From: Paraburkholderia solisilvae
GTDB taxonomy: Bacteria > Pseudomonadota > Gammaproteobacteria > Burkholderiales > Burkholderiaceae
DNA length: 55,080 bases
Reading direction: 5' to 3'
Assembly (NCBI RefSeq): GCF_902859875.1
Contig: NZ_CADIKF010000047.1
Location: 1-55,080 of the forward strand
The stretch's first letter is position 1; each line of letters opens with the position of its first letter. The position numbers and the translations under genes are program-made. Of this stretch, positions 9,087 to 18,478 are shown piece after piece. The notes below the pieces were generated by a model that saw only the letters and a list, made by a program, of their open reading frames with translations, ran no database searches and was not told the DNA's origin.

Positions 9087-9450
9087 TGCTGTTCTCCTGT
9101 TGAACCCATCAAATCATCGAAGGATGCGATGCCATGCGTGATGCAAGAAAACTGCAAGGCTGCGCGCCTCGCCAGCGGTCGATCAACCCGCGGTGGACGG
9201 CAACGCATCCTGGCGTTGTAGACGATGGCCGCCGCGTTTGCAAGGCAGGTACGACGCGTATAGACCGGCTGGCGCACGGACGGTTTCGCTGCATCGGACG
9301 TTGCGCGTGACTGGACGGCCTGGATGGATCACGCGTTCGTGCAAAGCCGACAGCATGTTCGGTTTCACAAAAAAGTGCGTATGCAAGCTGAACATGCTTG
9401 CCGATACAACCCTGGCGAAAACAGTATCGCGCCCGCCGGTGCGCGTCGGT
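9087..9450. other. Intergenic region with inverted repeat
   Basis: About 360 bp between poxB and the histidine kinase gene, both on the minus strand; it must hold the poxB promoter. The only structure I see is an inverted repeat, AGCATGTTC at 9352-9360 and GAACATGCT at 9390-9398, separated by 29 nt that include an A6 run. It could be a weak terminator for the kinase gene or an operator; no T-run of the usual kind follows. Confidence 0.4.
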
Positions 9451-11382
9451 TTACTCGCCGGCCGGAAGCGTGAACATGAAGCGTGCGCCGCCGAGCGTCG
9501 ATTCGTTATCGGCCGTGATGCGTCCGCCATGTGCCTCGATGATGGTCCGGCAGATCGCGAGGCCCAGCCCCATGCCGCCTTCGCTTGTCGTGAAGAAGCG
9601 GTTGAAGAGCTGCGCGAGATTCTCCGCGGGGATGCCCGGGCCGTTGTCTTCGACCATGCAGCCGACCGTGCCGGACGCCGGCACGGTGACGGTCAGCGCA
9701 ATTTTGCCGTTGCCGGAACCAAGTGGGGCGAGCGCCTGCATCGCGTTGACGGCGAGATTCACGATGACCTGCTGCAGTTGCGTGCGGTCCGCCATGATGC
9801 GCGGCGCGCGAGGCGCGGGCCGATGCCAGACTTCGGCGCCTCTCGTCTGGATTTCGTGGCCGAGCAGCATCAGCGATTCGTCGATCACTTCGTCGAGATA
9901 GAGCAGATCGCGCCGCGGCGCGCCTTTGCCGGCCATCGCGCGGGTGCGCACGATGATGTCGCTGGCGCGGCGCGCCGACGCGAGCGTGAGCGCGGTCAGC
10001 TCGCGCACTTCATCGAGCCGCGGCTCGGGCCGGTTCAGCCAGTTTTGCACGGCCTGCGCGCTTGCCGCGACCGCGCCGAGCGGCTGATTGATCTCGTGCG
10101 CAATCGACGCCATCAGTTCGCCGAGCAGCGAGATCCGGCCGGCATGGGCGAGGTCGGTTTCCAGTTGCTGCAGCTTGTCGCGCGTGCGCACCCGCTCGCT
10201 GATGTCGATCAGCGCGCACAGGGTCGGCGTATGGAAGCCGAGCGGCCTCGCCCGCGACAGCATGCACAGCACATCGATCACGCGGCCGTCCAGCGTCGCG
10301 ACTTTCATCTCTTCTTCAAAGCGTGTGTCGCCGTGATAGCGGCTCTCGAACGCGCGGCGCAGCGTGCTGGGGCTTTCGGTCCATAGCCGTCCGGCGGGGC
10401 CGGTCAGTTGCGCGGCGTCGCGCGCGTGGAAGAGCTCGACCGCGCGCGCGTTGACTTCGTCGATCGTGATTGCGCTCATCAGCCGGCGCAGCACGTCCGG
10501 ATGCGCATCGAAATACGCATTCAGATCGATCACGCCTGCATCGTGCAGCGCGGGAAAGAGATCGAAGTTGCCGCGCATCTGCATCAGCGCGATCGGCATG
10601 TTGTGAAACAGATGCCGGTAGCGCTGCTCGGCCTCGCGCAGCGCTTCTTCCTTGCGGATACGCATCGCGACGTCCTGGGCGAGCGCATCGTTGGCGGCTT
10701 GCAGGTTGCGATAGGCGAGCTGCAGGCTGGTGCACAGATCGTTGAACGACATCACGACCTGATCGAGTTCGTCGGGCGCCGCGGGCGGCCGGCGCTTCAA
10801 GACGAGCGCGCCCGCCGGCCGATGAAAATCGTAGCGGCGCATGAACTGCGCGATCGCCGTGAGATGGCGCGTGACGAGCCGCGAGAAGACGAACAGGATG
10901 AACAGCGACACGAGGAAGGTCTTCGCACCCTGGCTCACCAGGATGATGAGCGCTTCGCCCATCAGGCGCCGGTACACGTCGGTCAATGCCGCTTCGATAT
11001 AGAGCGTGCCGATCTGCTTGACGGTGCCTTCGACGACACGGTTGATCGGCAGCTCGCGCGTGAGTACCGGCGTGCTTTGGCGGCGCCGGTCGGCAATCAC
11101 GAGCGGATTGACGGTGCCGGTTTCGCGCACGGACACCGCCTGGATGTCGGGCAGCTTGAGGATGCTTTCGACTTCGATACGCAACTGCTCATGGTCCAGA
11201 TGCCACAGGCTTTCGCCGATGATATCCGGATAGCCTTCGCCGATTTCGTTCAGACGCCGCTCGATCAGCTCGACGTCATAGCGGTAGTCCAGATACAGCT
11301 GCACCGCGGTCATGATCAGCGTGATCACCGAGCTGAAGATCAGCACGCTGATCAGAAGTCGCATGCCGATACCGCGGCGCAT
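9451..11382 (-). CDS. Membrane sensor histidine kinase
   Basis: About 643 residues from ATG 11382; the start is uncertain because the frame is open to 11646. Two membrane segments (about residues 8-30 and 145-170) enclose a 115-residue periplasmic sensor. A PAS-like segment follows a coiled coil, then a HisKA domain with the H-box 'ASIAHEINQPLGA' (His near residue 430) and an HATPase domain with N-box 'VNLAVNAMQAL', G1 'VEDNGPGIP' and G2 'GGMGLGLAI'. The H-box is of the DctB/FixL type. No response regulator lies beside it; it is divergent from a periplasmic binding protein gene, suggesting that protein presents a ligand to the kinase. Confidence 0.88.
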   Translation of the reverse strand: MRRGIGMRLLISVLIFSSVITLIMTAVQLYLDYRYDVELIERRLNEIGEGYPDIIGESLWHLDHEQLRIEVESILKLPDIQAVSVRETGTVNPLVIADRRRQSTPVLTRELPINRVVEGTVKQIGTLYIEAALTDVYRRLMGEALIILVSQGAKTFLVSLFILFVFSRLVTRHLTAIAQFMRRYDFHRPAGALVLKRRPPAAPDELDQVVMSFNDLCTSLQLAYRNLQAANDALAQDVAMRIRKEEALREAEQRYRHLFHNMPIALMQMRGNFDLFPALHDAGVIDLNAYFDAHPDVLRRLMSAITIDEVNARAVELFHARDAAQLTGPAGRLWTESPSTLRRAFESRYHGDTRFEEEMKVATLDGRVIDVLCMLSRARPLGFHTPTLCALIDISERVRTRDKLQQLETDLAHAGRISLLGELMASIAHEINQPLGAVAASAQAVQNWLNRPEPRLDEVRELTALTLASARRASDIIVRTRAMAGKGAPRRDLLYLDEVIDESLMLLGHEIQTRGAEVWHRPAPRAPRIMADRTQLQQVIVNLAVNAMQALAPLGSGNGKIALTVTVPASGTVGCMVEDNGPGIPAENLAQLFNRFFTTSEGGMGLGLAICRTIIEAHGGRITADNESTLGGARFMFTLPAGE

Positions 11383-11662
11383 GCCGGCCACGGTTCGCCA
11401 CGGCTCGCCAGTCTCGCTGGCGGAGGCCGGCGGCAGCCATCCGTCGGTGCGCTCCGTACCCGCCGCGGACGCGCGGTCAGGCTCGGGCGTGTCGGGCGCA
11501 AACGTGGCTTTCGCTCGCCGTGGCAAGTCTGGCACCCCCCGGTTCAAATCCAGCCTACTAGTATAGTAAGTACGTCTGCGGGAAGCAGTGCGGCTTGTGC
11601 GATTAAGGTATGAAGCAAGCGACGCTTGCGGGGGTGATGAGCGCACACGGAAAGGTGAGGCG
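11383..11662. promoter_or_regulatory. Divergent promoter region, kinase / binding protein
   Basis: 280 bp between the histidine kinase start used here and the binding protein start. It contains an AT-rich patch, TACTAGTATAGTAAGTA at about 11556-11572, whose TATACT (minus) and TATAGT (plus) resemble -10 hexamers for either direction. No well-spaced -35 can be named. Confidence 0.35.
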
Positions 11663-12664
11663 ATGAACGGCGAACGGTTGCTGCGCAGAGGGTTTCAGGT
11701 GGTCGCTTGCGTTGCGGGCGTGCTCGGCGTAACCGGCCTCGCAGGCGTCGCCGGCCTCGCGTGTCTCGCCGGCGCGAGCCCGGCCGCGCACGCCGCGGAT
11801 TACGGAGCGGTGCTGGCGGGCGCGCAAAGCGAATTCTGGAAGGCGATGGAGCAGGGCATTGCACAGGCTGCCACGGAGCGTCGCGTGCAGATCGTGGTGC
11901 GCAGTCCGCTGGACGACGATCCGCAAACCACGTCGCAGAACTTGCAACTGAAGATGGTGAAATGGATGATCGACACCGGCGTCAAGTCGATCATTCTCGC
12001 GCCGATTCCGGTCAATGGTGTGAAGACACCGATTCCGTTGCCGGTGCCGGTGGTGTTCGTCGATCGCCCGAGTGACGACTATCGCGCGCTTGCCACCATC
12101 TCTACAGACAATTATGCCGCCGGGCGTGTTGCCGCGCGCACCTTGCAACGGAGCTTGCCGCGCGGGGCGAAAGTCGGCGTGCTGAGGCTCGCGCCCGACG
12201 TCGTATCGACGAGCGCACGCGAACGGGGCTTTATCGATGCGGCCAGAGAGATGGGCTTCGAGCTTGTCGTCGACGCGTATATCGGACACGGCGTGCACGA
12301 GCCGACGCTTGCCGCCGTCGACGCGATCAAGTCGTATGGCCGTCCGCTCGATGCAATTTTCACACCGACTGATTTAACCACGGTCGCCGCAGTGCGCGCG
12401 ATCGACGAACTTGCGCCGAAGCAGCGCCCGAAACTCGTCGGCTTCGACTACCGGCCGGTCTTCAAGGAGTACCTGAAAACGGGTGTGCTGTACGCGGTGA
12501 TTGCGCAGGACGCGTATCAGATGGGCTATGTCGCAATGCAGACGCTGCTGAAGGTCGCAGCCGGCGAGCGCGTGCCGCAGGAAATCAGCATCGACGTGCT
12601 GTCGCTGACCGCGGACAATATCAGCGACCCGGTGATCAGCATGAAGCTGCGGCAGTATCAGTAG
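11663..12664 (+). CDS. Periplasmic sugar-binding protein (Peripla_BP_4 type)
   Basis: 333 residues, ATG 11663 with GGTGAGG 2 nt upstream. A signal peptide (residues 1-36, Ala/Gly/Leu-rich, ending AHAAD) is followed by a ribose-binding-protein-like two-lobe fold: 'VLAGAQSEFWKAMEQGIAQAA', 'IDTGVKSIILAPI', 'PVVFVDRPSDDYRALATISTDNYAAGRVAA', 'ARERGFIDAAREMGFEL', 'DAIFTPTDLTTVAAVRAI'. No ABC permease or ATPase gene lies near, so it is more likely a sensory binding protein working with the divergent kinase (compare TorT/TorS and LuxP/LuxQ) than a transport component. That pairing is inferred from gene order. Confidence 0.85.
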   Translation: MNGERLLRRGFQVVACVAGVLGVTGLAGVAGLACLAGASPAAHAADYGAVLAGAQSEFWKAMEQGIAQAATERRVQIVVRSPLDDDPQTTSQNLQLKMVKWMIDTGVKSIILAPIPVNGVKTPIPLPVPVVFVDRPSDDYRALATISTDNYAAGRVAARTLQRSLPRGAKVGVLRLAPDVVSTSARERGFIDAAREMGFELVVDAYIGHGVHEPTLAAVDAIKSYGRPLDAIFTPTDLTTVAAVRAIDELAPKQRPKLVGFDYRPVFKEYLKTGVLYAVIAQDAYQMGYVAMQTLLKVAAGERVPQEISIDVLSLTADNISDPVISMKLRQYQ

Positions 12665-12756
12665 TTGCCGCGGCTTTGGCTAGCTGTACTTGCCGGCGTG
12701 CATGATCAGACGATAGTGCGCATCCTGAGCGCTCGCGCGTGCGTTCGATTGCGCGG

Positions 12757-13695
12757 TTAGCCGCCCACTGCGCCCTGCGTATTGACGAACACCGAGTAGA
12801 TCGATTGCGATGCGACCATAAAGAGCCGATTGCGTGCGCGGCCGCCGAAGCACAGATTCGCGCAGCGCTCCGGCAGCGCGATGCGGCCGATCACACGGCC
12901 GGCCGGCGTGATGACCATCACGCCGTCGAGTTCGTCGCTGCCCATGCCCCAGCCGCACCACAGGTTGCCGTCGATGTCCGCGCGCATCCCGTCGATGGTC
13001 GCGGCGCCTGCATCGAAGAACACGCGTCCCGCGCCGATGCGGCGCCCATCGGCCGACATCTCGTAGACGTGAATCCGCTTGCCCGGCACGCCGCGCGATT
13101 CGATGATGTAGAGCTGTTTTTCATCCGGCGAAAAGCACAGGCCGTTCGGTCCTTTCAGATCGCGTGTGACCACGCTCGCTTCGCCGCTCGCGCCGTCGAT
13201 CCGGTACACCGAGTGCGGCAGTTCCGGTTCGGCCTTGATGCCCTCGTAATGTCCGGCGATGCCCATCGGCGGATCGGTGAACCAGATCGAGCCGTCCGAT
13301 TTGACGACCACGTCGTTCGGCGAATTGAGGCGTTTGCCTTCGAACGATTCGAGCAGCACCGTGATGCTGCCGTCGTATTCGGTGCGCGTCACGCGCCGGC
13401 CATGTTCGCAGGTGACAAGCCGCCCCTGGCGGTCGCGTGTGTTGCCGTTCGCGAAGTTCGATGGCTGCCGGTACACGCTGACGGCGCCGGTTTCCTCGTC
13501 CCAGCGCAGCATCCGGTTGTTCGGAATGTCGCTCCACAGCAGATAGCGGCCATCGCCGAACCAGACCGGCCCTTCGGTCCAGCGGCAGCCGGTCGCGAGC
13601 CTTTCGACGGCGGAGAACGCGACGCGGTACGTGTCGAACGCAGGGTCGAGGGAAATCACGCGTGGGTCCGGGTAGCGCTCGGCCTGCTGCCACAT
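12757..13695 (-). CDS. SMP-30/gluconolactonase family lactonase
   Basis: 312 residues from ATG 13695 with GGAGAC upstream. Six-bladed propeller family: 'TEGPVWFGDGRYLLWSDIPNNRMLRWD' (metal-binding Glu), 'GKRLNSPNDVVVKSDGSIWFTDPPMGI' (metal-binding Asn), 'LKGPNGLCFSPDEKQLYIIES' and 'IDGMRADIDGNLWCG' (metal and catalytic Asp). These hydrolyse aldonolactones to the free acids. Its place at the head of a sugar-acid gene set, with a LacI-type operator 61 bp upstream, suggests it opens the lactone produced by a sugar dehydrogenase. The precise sugar is not deducible. Confidence 0.88.
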   Translation of the reverse strand: MWQQAERYPDPRVISLDPAFDTYRVAFSAVERLATGCRWTEGPVWFGDGRYLLWSDIPNNRMLRWDEETGAVSVYRQPSNFANGNTRDRQGRLVTCEHGRRVTRTEYDGSITVLLESFEGKRLNSPNDVVVKSDGSIWFTDPPMGIAGHYEGIKAEPELPHSVYRIDGASGEASVVTRDLKGPNGLCFSPDEKQLYIIESRGVPGKRIHVYEMSADGRRIGAGRVFFDAGAATIDGMRADIDGNLWCGWGMGSDELDGVMVITPAGRVIGRIALPERCANLCFGGRARNRLFMVASQSIYSVFVNTQGAVGG

Positions 13696-13755
13696 GGAGT
13701 GTCTCCTTGGTCGGACGGTCGGGGAAGGGCGACCGGACCAGTATACGCGAAATTG

Positions 13756-13769
13756 AGTAAGCGCTTTCT
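13756..13769. promoter_or_regulatory. LacI-family operator, copy 1
   Basis: AGTAAGCGCTTTCT, with the AAGCGCTT core of CcpA/LacI-type operators. It lies 61 bp upstream of the lactonase gene and about 255 bp upstream of the divergent MFS gene. Its exact reverse complement occurs at 19676-19689 in front of the IlvD/Edd dehydratase gene. The LacI regulator at 21906-22952 is the obvious candidate ligand. Confidence 0.65.
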
Positions 13770-14022
13770 CTTGAAATCGACCTCGATATCTCCTACAGTG
13801 GCCGAACTGTCAGCGTTCTGCGTCTGATCCGTGAGGCGGATGCAGAATGACGATGCATTTTGAGCAAGCGATTACATTCGCGCACGGCCGGCCTGGCTGT
13901 CATTCCCCCTGATGCCAGTACGCGAGGCTGCGCGAAAGCGGTACGAACGCTGCACAAGGTCGCCCGACACGAGGCGCGCAGCGTGTCCCGGACGAGGACC
14001 ACCATGACAAACGGAGACAGGC

Positions 14023-15333
14023 TTGAGCACGAACGGCATGGCGGTAGCGTCGCCTGGCGGCGCGGCATCGGGCAATTCAATCTATGCAAGGGTGATGTGG
14101 CGGTTTATGCCGTTGCTGTTCGTGTGCTACGTGGTCGCGTACCTCGACCGCGTCAACGTCGGTTTCGCGAAGCTGCAGATGCTCAACGATCTGCATTTCA
14201 GCGAAGCGATGTACGGTTTCGGCGCCGGCATCTTCTTCGTCGGCTATTTCTTTTTCGAAGTGCCGAGCAATCTTCTGTTGCATCGTGTCGGCGCGCGGCG
14301 CTGGATCGCGCGGATCATGGTCACGTGGGCGGTGATCGCGGCGTTGACCGCATGGGTCACGTCGCCGGCGATGTTCTACGCGCTGCGCTTCGTGCTCGGC
14401 ATCGCGGAGGCGGGCTTTTTCCCGGGCCTCGTGCTCTATCTGACGTACTGGTTTCCGGCGCACCGCCGCGGCAAGATGGTCGCGTTCCTGATGGCGGGCA
14501 ATCCGGTCTCGGGCATCGTCGGCGGGCCGGTGTCGGGACTGATCCTGCAGCGGCTGGCCGGTTACGGCGGCATGGCGGGCTGGCAGTGGCTGTTCATTAT
14601 CGAAGCGCTGCCCGCGCTGCTGCTCGGCGTCATCATCTACTTCTTTCTTGACGATCGCGTCAAGGATGCGCAGTGGCTCACCGAGGACGATCGCGCGCAT
14701 ATCCAGCGCGAGATCGATGCGGAAGCGCGCGCGAAAAGTCATGCATCGGTCGGGCAGACGCTTTCGTCGCTGAAGGTCTGGCTGCTGTGCGCGATCCTGT
14801 TCGGCATTGTGATGGGCTCGTACGCGGTCGGCTTCTGGCAGCCGACCATCATCAAGGCATCGGGCATCACCGATCCGCTGACGATCGGTCTCCTGACCAT
14901 TGTTCCGTATCTGAGCGCGCTGGTGTCGATGATCGTCGTCGGCCGGCATGCGGACCGCACGCGCGAGCGCCGCTGGCACGTCGTGATTCCCCAACTGGTC
15001 GCGGCGTGCGGCTTCGTGCTGTGCGGGTTTGCCGGGACCCATCCGTGGCTCGCGCTTGCCGGGCTGACGATGGCGGCCACCGGCGTGATCACCGCGCTGC
15101 CGATGTTCTGGGCGCTGCCGACGTCGTTTCTCGGCGGCGCCGGCGCCGCCGCCGGCATCGCGCTGATCAACTCGACCGGCAATCTTGCCGGCTTCGTCAG
15201 TCCCGCGGTGGTCGGCTGGCTGAAGACGCTCACGCATTCGCTGACCCCGAGCCTGTTCCTGATCGCGGCGTGCCTGTGCCTGTCGGCGCTGCTGATTCTC
15301 ACGCGCATGCCCGCGAAACTTGTCAACCAGTGA
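14023..15333 (+). CDS. MFS transporter, anion:cation symporter type
   Basis: 436 residues. TTG 14023 is taken as start because GGAGACAG lies just upstream; an ATG at 14038 is possible. Twelve membrane segments are expected from the hydrophobic pattern. Signatures of the ACS family (phthalate/hexuronate/galactonate permeases) are 'VCYVVAYLDRVNVGFAKLQM', 'RWIARIMVTWA' and 'RFVLGIAEAGFFPGLVLYLTYWFP'. It probably imports an organic anion such as a sugar acid. It is followed, 25 bp later, by a second MFS gene, with which it likely forms an operon together with the enolase-type dehydratase. Confidence 0.88.
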   Translation: MSTNGMAVASPGGAASGNSIYARVMWRFMPLLFVCYVVAYLDRVNVGFAKLQMLNDLHFSEAMYGFGAGIFFVGYFFFEVPSNLLLHRVGARRWIARIMVTWAVIAALTAWVTSPAMFYALRFVLGIAEAGFFPGLVLYLTYWFPAHRRGKMVAFLMAGNPVSGIVGGPVSGLILQRLAGYGGMAGWQWLFIIEALPALLLGVIIYFFLDDRVKDAQWLTEDDRAHIQREIDAEARAKSHASVGQTLSSLKVWLLCAILFGIVMGSYAVGFWQPTIIKASGITDPLTIGLLTIVPYLSALVSMIVVGRHADRTRERRWHVVIPQLVAACGFVLCGFAGTHPWLALAGLTMAATGVITALPMFWALPTSFLGGAGAAAGIALINSTGNLAGFVSPAVVGWLKTLTHSLTPSLFLIAACLCLSALLILTRMPAKLVNQ

Positions 15334-15358
15334 GCGAGCCGAGCGCATCGGGAGACCC

Positions 15359-16648
15359 ATGAAAACCGGCAAATATCGCTATGTGGTCGCGGGCCTGCTG
15401 TTTACGGCCGGTGCAATCAACTACATGGATCGCGCGGCGCTCGGCATTGTCGCGCCGATTGTCGGCAAGACGCTCGACCTGTCGCCTTCGCAACTCGGCG
15501 TGATTTTCAGCAGCTTCTTTGTCAGCTACGCGATTTTTTCGTTCCTCGGCGGCTACTTTGCGGACCGGTGGGGGACGCGGCGCGTATTCACATGGGCGAT
15601 GGGCATGTGGTCGCTGTTCTGCGGGCTGACGGCGGCGGCGACCGGCTTCGTGTCGCTGCTGCTCACGCGCGTGTTTTTCGGCATCGGCGAGGGGCCGATG
15701 AGCTCGAATACGAATCGCACGATTTCGAACTGGTTTCCGCGCCATGAAACCGCGACGATGATCGGCTTCACGTTTTCCGGGCAAACGCTCGGCAACGCGA
15801 TCGCCGGGCCGGTGGTCGGCCTGATCGCGGTCGCATTCGGCTGGCGCGTGTCGTTTGTCGTGATCGCGGTGCTGGGCTTCGTGTGGCTCGTCTGCTGGCG
15901 CATTTTCGTCACCGACCGGCCGGCGCAGAGCCGCCGTGTCGGCGCTGCGGAGACGCAGCTGATCGACGCGAGCCGCGCGGCCGCGGAGGTGGTCAACGCC
16001 GAGGACGACGGGATGACGCTCGGCGCGTATCTGCGCCGGCCGAGCACGCTCGCGCTCGGCGCGGGGCTGTTCGCGGTGAACTACACGCAATACGTATTCA
16101 TCTCGTGGCTGCCGAGCTATCTGACCAACGTGCTGCATCTGGACCTGAAGCAGATGAGCGTGATCACGTCGATTCCATGGATTTGCGGGGCGATCGGGTA
16201 TTTCGGCGGCGGACTGGTCGGCGACTTCATCTACAAGCGGATGGATGACCCGGTGAAAGCGCGCAAGCTGGTCGCGACGATTCCGCTCGCGTTATCGGGC
16301 GTCGCGGTGCTGAGTATCACGTCGGCCACCTCGCTCGCCGCCGCGGTCGGTCTGATTGCCGCCGCGCTGCTGTTTCTGACGGGGTCCTGTCAGTCGATCT
16401 GGGCGGTGCAGCACGAAATCCTGCCGCTGCACCGGCAAGGCGGCGTCGGCGGCTTTATCCATTTTCTGAGCAATCTGTCCGGAATCATCGGGCCGCTGCT
16501 GACCGGCGTGCTGATCCAGTACTTCGGCGGCTACCACAGCGCGTTTCTGTTCGGCGCACTGATCGATTTCGCCGGCGTGCTCGCGATGCTGCTGTTCGTG
16601 CGTGGCCGGCAGGCGGTCGGGGCCCGGGTGGCGGCGTCGTCGAACTGA
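15359..16648 (+). CDS. MFS transporter, second ACS-family sugar-acid permease
   Basis: 429 residues from ATG 15359 (GGGAGA upstream). Features 'NYMDRAALGIVAPIVGKTLDLSPSQLGVIFSSFFVSYAIF', 'GGYFADRWGTRRVFTWAMGMWS' and 'RVFFGIGEGPMSSNTNRTISNWFP' resemble glucarate/galactonate (GudP/DgoT) transporters more closely than the preceding MFS protein does. Two unlike permeases in tandem suggest import of two related substrates or of different ionic forms. The dehydratase gene starts 31 bp after its stop. Confidence 0.88.
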   Translation: MKTGKYRYVVAGLLFTAGAINYMDRAALGIVAPIVGKTLDLSPSQLGVIFSSFFVSYAIFSFLGGYFADRWGTRRVFTWAMGMWSLFCGLTAAATGFVSLLLTRVFFGIGEGPMSSNTNRTISNWFPRHETATMIGFTFSGQTLGNAIAGPVVGLIAVAFGWRVSFVVIAVLGFVWLVCWRIFVTDRPAQSRRVGAAETQLIDASRAAAEVVNAEDDGMTLGAYLRRPSTLALGAGLFAVNYTQYVFISWLPSYLTNVLHLDLKQMSVITSIPWICGAIGYFGGGLVGDFIYKRMDDPVKARKLVATIPLALSGVAVLSITSATSLAAAVGLIAAALLFLTGSCQSIWAVQHEILPLHRQGGVGGFIHFLSNLSGIIGPLLTGVLIQYFGGYHSAFLFGALIDFAGVLAMLLFVRGRQAVGARVAASSN

Positions 16649-16679
16649 TTTTTCTTTTCTTCCATCATGGATGGACATC

Positions 16680-17846
16680 ATGAATCAACCTGTCGCTGAA
16701 CATTCGCAGGCTGCGTGGCAGCAGGCCGCGAAAATCGTATCGGTCGACGCGCGCACCGTGCGCGTGCCGCTCGATCGCGTCATGTCGTTTGCCACACGAG
16801 TGGTTGCCGCGCGCGACTACACACTCGTGCGCATCACCACCGCCGATGGTCAGCAGGGCATCGGCTTCTGTTACGGCGGGCATCGCGCGGGGTCGCTCGT
16901 CACGCATGCGGTACGCGAACTGTTCGCACCGCTGCTCGCCGGCCAGTGCGCGATCAATGTCGAAGGGTTATGGCGCGAGCTTTATCAGGAATCGCTGCTG
17001 CAGGGACGTGCGGGCAGCGTGATGCGCGCGCTGTCGATCGTCGACGTCGCGCTGTGGGACCGCAATGCGCGCGCGGCGGGGCTGCCGCTCGCGCGCTATC
17101 TCGGCGGGATGTCCGCTGACCGGGTGCCCGCGTATGCGAGCGGCGGCTACTACGTCGACGGCAAGACCGCGCAGCATCTCGGCGACGAACTGGCAGGCTA
17201 CGTCGAAATGGGCTTTCGCGCGGTGAAGATGAAAGTCGGCCGGCTCTCGCCCCGCGAGGAAGAGGAGCGCATCGCCGCGGCCCGCTCGGCAATCGGCGCC
17301 GACGTGCAGTTGATGCTCGATGCCAACAACGCATGGTCCGATGTGCCGACCGCGCTCGAGTATATGCGCCGCTATGAACGCTACGACCCGTACTGGATCG
17401 AGGAGCCGTTCAGCCCCGACGACATCGAAAGCCATGCGCAGCTCGCGAGGCGCACGCCGGTGACGGTAGCGACCGGCGAGATCGAGGCGGGGCGCTGGCG
17501 GCATCAGGAACTGCTGGACAAGCGCGCCGCGATGATCCTGCAATCGGATGCGGCGGTTTGCGGCGGCATCACCGAATGGCGGCGTATCGCGGCGGCGGCG
17601 GCCGGCGCCGGGGCGACGATGTGCCCGCACTGGTTTCACGATCTGCATGTGCATCTGGTCGCGTCGACGGAGAATGCGCGCTATGTCGAGTTCTTTCCGG
17701 ACGACCAGGTGCTGAACTTCCGGCGTCTCGTGGACCGTCAGCTCGAGTTCGCCGACGGCATGTTGACGGTGCCGACCGGCGCGGGACTGGGGTTCGGCTT
17801 CGACGAGGCCGCGCTGGAGCGCTATGCAGTCGATGCGTGGGGGTGA
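16680..17846 (+). CDS. Enolase-superfamily sugar-acid dehydratase (mandelate racemase subgroup)
   Basis: 388 residues. ATG 16680 has GGATGG about 6 nt upstream; in-frame ATG 16671 is an alternative. All mandelate-racemase-subgroup residues are visible: KxK base (K183, K185 in 'AVKMKVG'), metal ligands D214 ('LDANN'), E241 ('WIEEP') and E267 ('ATGEIEA'), and the D290-H317 dyad ('QSDAAVCGG', 'CPHWFHD'). Such enzymes abstract the alpha-proton of acid sugars and eliminate water to 2-keto-3-deoxy acids. Context (lactonase, two permeases) fits an aldonate or aldarate substrate; which one cannot be told from sequence alone. Confidence 0.88.
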   Translation: MNQPVAEHSQAAWQQAAKIVSVDARTVRVPLDRVMSFATRVVAARDYTLVRITTADGQQGIGFCYGGHRAGSLVTHAVRELFAPLLAGQCAINVEGLWRELYQESLLQGRAGSVMRALSIVDVALWDRNARAAGLPLARYLGGMSADRVPAYASGGYYVDGKTAQHLGDELAGYVEMGFRAVKMKVGRLSPREEEERIAAARSAIGADVQLMLDANNAWSDVPTALEYMRRYERYDPYWIEEPFSPDDIESHAQLARRTPVTVATGEIEAGRWRHQELLDKRAAMILQSDAAVCGGITEWRRIAAAAAGAGATMCPHWFHDLHVHLVASTENARYVEFFPDDQVLNFRRLVDRQLEFADGMLTVPTGAGLGFGFDEAALERYAVDAWG

Positions 17847-17966
17847 CGCGCGGCAGCCGCAGCCGCTCGCCGTCGAGGTTTTCTCGCGTTGGCGCCGCTG
17901 CCGCAAGCGTGTGGCGAAACAGCCAGACTTTGCAAGCGATGGGCGCTGCTTCGGGCCGCGGTTGCG

Positions 17967-17991
17967 TTTCGCCCGTTATACTCGGGCGAAA
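17967..17991. promoter_or_regulatory. Perfect hairpin with -10-like loop before H-NS-like gene
   Basis: TTTCGCCCG (17967-17975) and CGGGCGAAA (17983-17991) are exact inverted repeats around the loop TTATACT, which contains a perfect -10-like hexamer TATACT. No T-run follows, so it is a poor terminator. It lies 20 bp before the H-NS-like start and may be an operator straddling the promoter. Confidence 0.4.
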
Positions 17992-18010
17992 CAACCACGA
18001 ATTGGCACCC

Positions 18011-18325
18011 ATGAAGACAAGAATTGCCGACGGCGAGGCCCGCGATCGCCTGATCATCTGGATCCGTCGTCGAATGGATGAATTCGGCATTACGATCGAC
18101 GCGCTCGCCGCGTCGATCGAGCACGACCGGCGCCACCCGCCGCTCTACCGTGATGCTCGCGGCAACGAATGGAACGGCCTGGGCCAGATTCCCGACTGGC
18201 TGCAGGCAGCGAAAAACGCCGGCGTCGACCCGGACTTTTTCCGCATCGAAGCGAAACACGCCGCGCAGCAGACCGGCAGCCAGGACCCGGCGCCGGCGAT
18301 CCGCCAACTCGACCTTTTTGCGTAA
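18011..18325 (+). CDS. H-NS-like nucleoid-associated protein, short
   Basis: 104 residues from ATG 18011. Residues about 45-75 ('PPLYRDARGNEWNGLGQIPDWL') match the H-NS C-terminal DNA-binding motif (YRD...W.G.G..P.WL), which binds the AT-rich minor groove. The usual long N-terminal oligomerisation helices are shortened to about 40 residues, and a polar tail of 25 residues follows the DNA-binding motif. Burkholderiales carry many such single-domain H-NS paralogues, often near acquired DNA. It lies with the following ATPase inside the sugar-acid region. Confidence 0.7.
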   Translation: MKTRIADGEARDRLIIWIRRRMDEFGITIDALAASIEHDRRHPPLYRDARGNEWNGLGQIPDWLQAAKNAGVDPDFFRIEAKHAAQQTGSQDPAPAIRQLDLFA

Positions 18326-18478
18326 TTTTCCGCTTGCCGCTCAGGCCTGCGCGCACGCGGCGCGCGGTGTTCCTGTACCGCGAGGCCGGACCGCGGCGCT
18401 CGCACGGACGGTTCATTTACGTGGAATTGCGGCGCCGGTATCATGCGGTATCATCGATTTTGAAACTTCTCATTCTTG

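Noticed and set aside
11383..11646. N-terminal extension of the histidine kinase by up to 88 residues
   Set aside because: The extra segment is Arg/Pro/Ser-rich, would precede a normal first membrane helix and runs into the divergent promoter region; no ribosome-binding site supports it.
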